Of a stretch of DNA of 64,000 bases, positions 56,251 to 64,000 are shown in pieces (position 1 is the first letter of the stretch; every line of letters begins with the position of its first letter). The DNA is from Cordilura impudica. Taxonomy: Eukaryota > Arthropoda > Insecta > Diptera > Scathophagidae. Position numbers and translations under genes: made by a program. The notes beneath the pieces are model-generated. The model ran no database searches, had not been told where the DNA came from, and saw only the letters and a program-made list of their open reading frames with translations. The stretch covers positions 10,382,590 through 10,446,589 of the forward strand of contig OY821518.1 of the NCBI GenBank assembly GCA_963682025.1. Direction: 5' to 3'.

Positions 56251-57214
56251 GGTGTATGTGAAGCACATCCGCAAATGGGTTGACATTGATCAGTAGATGT
56301 TGATAGCATGCCGGAGTAGAAGCTCTCCTATAGTGTAACCTGTCGGGTTTTCGATGTTATAAGTTCTCCCACATTGTTTATTAAAGGCTTTCCGGTCGAT
56401 AATTTTCCATTTGTCAGCTTGTTAACAGACATATACATGTCCATCACACGATGGGTTTCAGCCGCTGCTTAAAGTTCTTTCGCTATGTTGTTGATCCAAT
56501 TGCGTTGATCCAATGATTTGCAATGCATGACAACATAAGTATGACAACTAAAATGGTAACAATGTTTGACAGCCGGAAACAGAAAATGACTAAAAGTTGA
56601 GGCAATTTGTTGTTGTCAGTGAATTTGATATATCGAAAACCTTAATAAACAAAAATGTTCCTTGAAATATCTTTTATTTAAATTATTGTACAATTTAAGT
56701 TAATTTTTTTTTAAGTGAATCATCATTCAATATTGTGTAAAGAAAAATGTCAGAATTAGTTGTCAATCAAACGTTGTGCATACAATTGGTACGTAGGTTA
56801 AACTCGCGGTCAAAAGTTTTGGTTTTTTCTTAAATTATTTATTTCTTATTTAGCTACATATCTAAATTTTAATGAAACAATCTTCGAATAGTAGAAATAT
56901 CGCAATTGTTTTCTTAAACGATAATTTCGTTATACTTTAAAAATTATATTTCGAAATCGATAGATTTTTCGAGAAAAGAAAATATGGCATACCTATGTTC
57001 GAGAAATTTATAAATGTTGACTCGATATAGTATTGAAATAGACTTATTTTTTCGATGAACATTCGAGAAATGTTCGTTAGTGCTCCGTCAAAATTCTGTA
57101 GGCTGAGAATGCTCAAAACATTTTTTTTTCTACATAAATTCGTAGAAAGATTTTTCCCTAACAAAAAAATACACTTTTTCAAGACAGTTTTAATATTTGA
57201 CAATAAATTTCAGG
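56251..57214. other. Intergenic, possibly the 5' remainder of the RTE relic
   Basis: I see no clear coding blocks. AT-rich beyond 56560. Confidence 0.3.
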
Positions 57215-57378
57215 AGTAATACCCTTCATCTTTTTCAATGTTTACATGCACACAGAGATTGAAGAACGGACGGACGGACGGTATAATAAAAGATGGACAT
57301 ACGTGAACAATTTTTGGTAGTTACAAACATCAGCACAAACTCATTATACCGTGACCACATAGGGGTATAGGGTATAAA
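57215..57378 (-). repeat. Short deleted (GTCY)n repeat
   Basis: Minus orientation: left hairpin TATACCCCTATGTGGTCACG at 57373, GTCC tract at 57270-57284, then a truncated end. Most of the element is missing. Confidence 0.55.
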
Positions 57379-58129
57379 GAATAATTATATAAAATAAAAG
57401 CAATTGATTTGCAGGACATGAATTATCAACAAATGCGATTTCAAAAAAAATGTGTGGATTGAAAACGAGAATATACACGTATGTATATAAACTTTTTACA
57501 TACTCAAACTTTTAGTTTTAGCTCAAAAAAATAAATGAAATATATTTTTATCAGGCCCCTTTCAAGAGACCGCGAATGTGTATGAGCTAAAATTACCACT
57601 GTTTTGGCTACAAATCATAGGAAAACATTTAAATAAAATACGATAACATATTGTGCTACTTAATTCAATAAAACTATGAGAGGTTACGAGCAAGAGAGAG
57701 AGAGAGAGAATATAAAAAATAAACATAAAAGTCTCCCAATGAGTATTTAATCGACTTAGTTACTAATGTTGTAAGAATTTAGCAACACACTAACATATTA
57801 CAGCCCTTGCATTTACAAAAAATAGAGCACTGAGGCGTATACGTAATGTAATACCAGCTAATGCTCATGCAAACGTATGGCTTGTTATTTCTTGTAGCAG
57901 GACTTCTCAACATTTTTTTCCTTTCTTTAATATATTCATCGAAAATATTCGATCGAAATGTGTTATAAATAGACATACATATTTTTTGGAATTAGTTTTT
58001 TGATGTGCAGGGTTTTTTGTGTATTTCACAATACAATCACAAAAAGAGCGTAAGACTTAAGACAAAATCGGTGTGACTTATGATTGTTTTGGTGAACAAA
58101 TTATGATATGTAATAACCTGTTTGATAAT
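57379..58129. other. Intergenic DNA with (GA)n microsatellite
   Basis: A GAGAGA run lies at 57690-57709. The sequence ATTCGATCGAAATG, TTATAAATAGACA and TTAGTTTTTTGATGTG (57947-58003) has a looser counterpart at 63255-63335 on the far side of the satellite. Confidence 0.4.
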
Positions 58130-61100
58130 GAGAAATGAAAAATAAAAAACTAAAAATAAAAAACTAAAAATAAAAAATTAAAAATGAAAAATTAAAATAA
58201 AAAAATAAAAATTAAAAATAAAAAAAATTTAAAATGAAAAATAAAAAATACAAAATAAAAAATGAGAAATGGAAAATGAATAATAAAATATGAAAAGTAA
58301 AAAATGAAAAATAAAAATGAAAAATAGGAAATAAAAAATGATAACTGAAAAATGAAAAAGGAAAAAAAATTACGAAATGAAAAATTGAAAATTAAAAATT
58401 AAGAATTAAAAATTTAAAATTAAAAATTAAAAATTAAAAATTAAAAATTAAAAATTTAAAATTAAAAATTAAAAATTAAAAATTAAAAATTAAAAATTAA
58501 AAATTAAAAATTAAAAATTAAAAATTAAAAATTAAAAATTAAAAATTAAAAATTAAAAATTAAAAATTAAAAATTAAAAATTAAAAATTAAAAATTAAAA
58601 ATTAAAAATTAAAAATTAAAAATTAAAAATTAAAAATTAAAAATTAAAAATTAAAAATTAAAAATTAAAAATTAAAAATTAAAAATTAAAAATTAAAAAT
58701 TAAAAATTAAAAATTAAAAATTAAAAATTAAAAACTAAAAACTGAAAATTAAAAATTAAAAATTAAAAATTGAAAATTAAAATTTAAAAATTACAAATTA
58801 AAAATTAAAAACTTTAAATTAAAAATTTTAAATTAAAAATAAAAATTTAAAATTTAAGAAATGAGCAATGAAAAATAAAAAATGAAAACTGAAAAATGAC
58901 AAATAGAAAATGAAAAAAATAAAAAATAAAAAATTAAAAATAAAAAATTAAAAATTAAAAATTAAAAATTAAAAATTCTAAATTAAAAATTAAAAATTAA
59001 AAATTAAAAATTAAAAATTGAAAATTAAAAATTAAAAATTAAAAATTAAAAATTAAAAATTAAAAATTAAAAATTAAAAATTAAAAATTAAAAATTAAAA
59101 ATTAAAAATTAAAAATTAAAAATTAAAAATTAATAATTAAAAATTAAAAATTAAAAATTAAAAATTAAAAATTAAAAATTAAAAATTAAAAATTAAAAAT
59201 TAAAAATTAAAAATTAAAAATTAAAAATTAAAAATTAAAAATTAAAAATTAAAAATTAAAAATTAAAAATTAAAAATTAAAAATTAAAAATTAAAAATTA
59301 AAAATTAAAAATTAAAAATTAAAAATTAAAAATTAGAAATTAAAAATTAAAAATAAAAAATTAAAAACAAAAAATGAAAAATAAAAAAATTAAAAATTAA
59401 AAATTAAAAATGAAAAATTAAAAATGAAAAATAAAAAATTAAAAACGAAAAATAAAAAATGAAAAACGAAAATTGAAAAATAAATTAAAAATAGAAAATT
59501 AAAAATAAAAAATGAAAAACGAAAAACGAAAAATGAAAAATGGAAAATGAAAAACGAAAATTGAAAAATAAAAAATTATAAATAAAAAATTAAAAATTTA
59601 AAATTAAAAATTAAAAATTAAAAATTAAAAATTCAAAATTAAAAATTAAAAACTAAAAATTAAAAATTAAAAATTAAAAACGAAAAATAAAAAATGAAAA
59701 ACGAAAATTGAAAAATAAATTAAAAATAGAAAATTAAAAATAAAAAATGAAAAACGAAAAACGAAAAATGAAAAATGGAAAATGAAAAACGAAAATTGAA
59801 AAATAAAAAATTATAAATAAAAAATTAAAAATTTAAAATTAAAAATTAAAAATTAAAAATTAAAAATTAAAAATTAAAAATTAAAAATTAAAAATTAAAA
59901 ATTAAAAATTAAAAATTAAAAATTAAAAATTAAAAATTAAAAATTAAAAATTAAAAATTAAAAATTAAAAATTAAAAATTAAAAATTAAAAATTAAAAAT
60001 TAAAAATTAAAAATTAAAAATTAAAAATTAAAAATTAAAAACTAAAAATTAAAAATTAAAAATTAAAAATTAAAAATTAAAAATTAAAAATTAAAAATTA
60101 AAAATTAAAAATTAAAAATTAAAAATTAAAAATTAAAAATTAAAAATTAAAAATTAAAAATTAAAAATTAAAAATTAAAAATTAAAAATTAAAAATTAAA
60201 AATTAAAAATTAAAAATTAAAAATTAAAAATTAGAAATTAGAAATTAGAAATTAAAAATTAAAAAATTAAAAACAAAAAATGAAAAATAAAAAAATTAAA
60301 AATGAAAAATAAAAAATAAAAAATTAAAAACGAAAAATAAAAAATGAAAAAAGAAAATTGAAAAATAAATTAAAAATAGAAAATTAAAAATAAAAAATGA
60401 AAAATGAAAAACGAAAATTGAAAAATAAAAAATTATAAATAAAAAATTAAAAATTTAAAATTAAAAATTAAAAATTAAAAATTAAAAATTAAAAATTAAA
60501 AATTAAAAGTTAAAAATTAAAAATTAAAAATTAAAAATTAAAAATTAAAAATTAAAAATTAAAAATTAAAAATTAAAAATTAAAAATTAAAAATTAAAAA
60601 TTAAAAATTAAAAATTAAAAATTAAAAATTAAAAATTAAAAATTAAAAATTAAAAATTAAAAATTAAAAATTAAACATTAAAAATTAACAATTAAAAATT
60701 AAAAATTAAAAATTAAAAATTAAAAATTAAAAATTAAAAATTAAAAATTAAAAATTAAAAATTAAAAATTAAAAATTAAAAATTAAAAATTAAAAATTAA
60801 AAATTAAAAATTAAAAATTAAAAATTAAAAATTAAAAATTAAAAATTAAAAATTAAAAATTAAAAATTAAAAATTAGAAATTAGAAATTAAAAATTAAAA
60901 AATTAAAAACAAAAAATGAAAAATAAAAAAATTAAAAATGAAAAATTAAAAATGAAAAACGAAAATTGAAAAATAAATTAAAAATAGAAAATTAAAAATA
61001 AAAAATGAAAAACGAAAAACGAAAAATGAAAAATGGAAAATGAAAAACGAAAATTGAAAAATAAAAAATTATAAATAAAAAATTAAAAATTTAAAATTAA

Positions 61101-63055
61101 AAATTAAAAATTAAAAATTAAAAATTCAAAATTAAAAATTAAAAACTAAAAATTAAAAATTAAAAATTAAAAACGAAAAATAAAAAATGAAAAACGAAAA
61201 TTGAAAAATAAATTAAAAATAGAAAATTAAAAATAAAAAATGAAAAACGAAAAACGAAAAATGAAAAATGGAAAATGAAAAACGAAAATTGAAAAATAAA
61301 AAATTATAAATAAAAAATTAAAAATTTAAAATTTAAAATTAAAAATTAAAAATTAAAAATTAAAAATTAAAAATTAAAAATTAAAAATTAAAAATTAAAA
61401 ATTAAAAATTAAAAATTAAAAATTAAAAATTAAAAATTAAAAATTAAAAATTAAAAATTAAAAATTAAAAATTAAAAATTAAAAATTAAAAATTAAAAAT
61501 TAAAAATTAAAAATTAAAAATTAAAAATTAAAAATTAAAAATTAAAAATTAAAAATTAAAAATTAAAAATTAAAAATTAAAAATTAAAAACTAAAAATTA
61601 AAAATTAAAAATTAAAAATTAAAAATTAAAAATTAAAAATTAAAAATTAAAAATTAAAAATTAAAAATTAAAAATTAAAAATTAAAAATTAAAAATTAAA
61701 AATTAAAAATTAAAAATTAAAAATTAAAAATTAAAAATTAAAAATTAAAAATTAAAAATTAAAAATTAAAAATTAAAAATTAAAAATTAGAAATTAGAAA
61801 TTAGAAATTAAAAATTAAAAAATTAAAAACAAAAAATGAAAAATAAAAAAATTAAAAATGAAAAATAAAAAATAAAAAATTAAAAACGAAAAATAAAAAA
61901 TGAAAAAAGAAAATTGAAAAATAAATTAAAAATAGAAAATTAAAAATAAAAAATGAAAAATGAAAAACGAAAATTGAAAAATAAAAAATTATAAATAAAA
62001 AATTAAAAATTTAAAATTAAAAATTAAAAATTAAAAATTAAAAATTAAAAATTAAAAATTAAAAGTTAAAAATTAAAAATTAAAAATTAAAAATTAAAAA
62101 TTAAAAATTAAAAATTAAAAATTAAAAATTAAAAATTAAAAATTAAAAATTAAAAATTAAAAATTAAAAATTAAAAATTAAAAATTAAAAATTAAAAATT
62201 AAAAATTAAAAATTAAAAATTAAAAATTAAACATTAAAAATTAACAATTAAAAATTAAAAATTAAAAATTAAAAATTAAAAATTAAAAATTAAAAATTAA
62301 AAATTAAAAATTAAAAATTAAAAATTAAAAATTAAAAATTAAAAATTAAAAATTAAAAATTAAAAATTAGAAATTAGAAATTAAAAATTAAAAAATTAAA
62401 AACAAAAAATGAAAAATAAAAAAATTAAAAATGAAAAATTAAAAATGAAAAATAAAAAATAAAAAATGAAAAACGAAAAATAAAAAATGAAAAAAGAAAA
62501 TTGAAAAATAAATTAAAAATAGAAAATTAAAAATAAAAAATGAAAAATGAAAAACGAAAATTGAAAAATAAAAAATTATAAATAAAAAATTAAAAATTTA
62601 AAATTAAAAATTAAAAATTAAAAATTAAAAATTAAAAATTAAAAATTAAAAATTAAAAGTTAAAAATTAAAAATTAAAAATTAAAAATTAAAAATTAAAA
62701 ATTAAAAATTAAAAATTAAAAATTAAAAATTAAAAATTAAAAATTAAAAATTAAAAATTAAAAATTAAAAATTAAAAATTAAAAATTAAAAATTAAAAAT
62801 TAAAAATTAAAAATTAAAAATTAAAAATTAAAAATTAAAAATTAAAAATTAAAAATTAAAAATTAAAAATTAAAAATTAAAAATTAAAAATTAAAAATTA
62901 AAAATTAAAAATTAAAAATTAAAAATTAGAAATTAAAAATTAAAAATTAAAAACTAAAAATCAAAAATTAAAATTGAAAAATGAAAAATAAAAAATAAAA
63001 ATATAAAAAATTAAAAATAAAAAATAAAAAATGAATAACGAAAAATGAAAGATTA
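58130..63055 (+). repeat. (AAAAATT)n satellite with higher-order repeats
   Basis: About 4.9 kb of 7-bp repeats. Variant-rich islands (AAAAACGAAAAATAAAAAATG, GGAAAATGAAAAACGAAAATT, AAAAATTATAAATAAAAAAT) occur near 59440, 59690, 60320, 60960, 61180, 61880 and 62470. Matching islands are about 1.49-1.56 kb apart (59710 with 61203; 60355 with 61911), so a unit of roughly 1.5 kb has been duplicated, with length differences only in the pure heptamer tracts. Assembly length here is uncertain. Confidence 0.9.
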
Positions 63056-64000
63056 ACCAGTTGAAATATAAAATAATAAATATTTTTATATTAGCAGAGC
63101 CCCTGCAGTTGTTTGCTGTAAGTGATACATAGATGACGCTTTCTATTTTATTTTAAAAAAGCGCAATAAAAAATCTTTAATTACTAGATATTTACACATT
63201 TCCCCTGCGATTGGACTCACATGATAATTGTTTCTTTATTTAATATAAACATCGAACATTTTCGATAAAGCCTAAACTTCGCTTTGATATTATAAATAGA
63301 CAAATTTTTTGAAAATAGTTTTTTGGTTTGTACTCAGGGCTAGTTTAAAAACTTATATATATAGATATATAGATAGATTTATATATATATATGTAGATAG
63401 CTTTCTTTCCAATAGTTTATTTAAATTTATGAATGATATATTTAAAAAAAGATATATTTAGAGTACGTCACTTTATATCTAATCATCATCTCGGATAAAG
63501 ATCGTTAGATATAGGAAGTTACGACTTATCATTTGGGAAGCACTGTCTTATATTTTTGCAAACATTCTCAATGGTTTTTATGAGACTACCAACAACTGAA
63601 ATTTTAGTTTTTCTTTAATATTGACTATAACAGTACAACCACAAAAAACATGTGTACATAAACAGAAATAAGAGGGAGCACAGAGTCTAGCAAAAACATT
63701 TTAGCCAGTGGGTTTTCAGAGGTGTTTAGTGCAGTTCACTTGCTCAAGTTTATAGTTGTCATAGGTATATAAAACCCAAAACAAGACAAAAAAAGATAAA
63801 AACAAATAAAAAAAACAGTATAATATATTTAATTTTTTTTTTTTTTTGCGATAAAATATTTTGTTTTTTTTTCAAAATTTCTCTCTTCTATTATTGTTGT
63901 ATTTCATTTAAGTATTTCTTTTATAAAAGAACAACCAACACATTTTATCGACAGCGTCTTTAGTTGTTTATGGCAAATTCAAATGTTTTGTTGCTGCGGT
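63056..64000. other. AT-rich intergenic DNA, no gene seen
   Basis: Contains a (TA)n-rich microsatellite at 63353-63395 and poly-T runs near 63832-63880. No coding stretch or element termini are supported. Confidence 0.4.

Noticed and set aside
58130..63055. Telomere or CRISPR-like array
   Set aside because: The 7-bp unit AAAAATT is not a known telomere repeat, there are no unique spacers, and it is an internal AT satellite.

Overview
This window looks like nuclear DNA of a fly, probably a higher dipteran (calyptrate/blow fly type). It is very AT-rich, carries small introns of about 60-66 nt with GT...AG ends, and encodes an insect-type laminin beta chain. It is crowded with dipteran mobile elements: DD41D and DD34D mariners, Transib, Harbinger, pogo/Tigger, Helitrons, foldback elements, and RTE- and jockey/I-like LINEs. 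The species is inference; nothing here fixes it.

Host genes. (1) LanB1, + strand, 22563-27968: laminin subunit beta-1, 1801 aa in one uninterrupted coding exon, with a 65-nt intron in the 5' UTR. (2) A six-exon + strand gene, 33406-48711, for an unrecognised 424-aa coiled-coil protein; exons and phases join perfectly, and introns 2 and 5 (7.6 and 6.1 kb) are filled with mobile elements. (3) A two-exon - strand gene, 50108-48939: a gamma-butyrobetaine dioxygenase family enzyme of 367 aa, convergent with gene 2. (4) A possible small basic protein, - strand, 54171-53971.

Mobile layout. 0-2.2 kb: Helitron end and a foldback element with 75-bp repeats in its arms. 5-6.1 kb: old Helitron holding a LINE 3' end. 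6.5-11.7 kb: DD41D mariner split by a complete 3.84-kb Transib whose ends look like RAG recombination signals. 11.7-20.7 kb: heptanucleotide arrays, hairpin-ended (GTCY)n repeats and a Helitron. 20.4-22.0 kb: 0.8-kb tandem duplication just upstream of LanB1. 28.8-30.1 kb: nearly intact DD41D mariner. 31-34.8 kb: two DD34D-type mariner derivatives. 35.8-39.9 kb: a small palindrome and a 3.2-kb foldback structure containing a Harbinger and a Helitron. 39.9-41.2 kb: second copy of the split mariner family. 43-48 kb: dispersed repeats, a SINE candidate and a heptamer array. 50.6-56.3 kb: pogo/Tigger, LINE and RTE relics. 58.1-63.1 kb: a 4.9-kb (AAAAATT)n satellite with higher-order repeats.

I see no rRNA, intact tRNA, CRISPR array or prokaryotic gene. 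The most interesting objects are the Transib with RSS-like ends, the heptamer arrays that appear to travel inside a mobile element, and the nested foldback structure.
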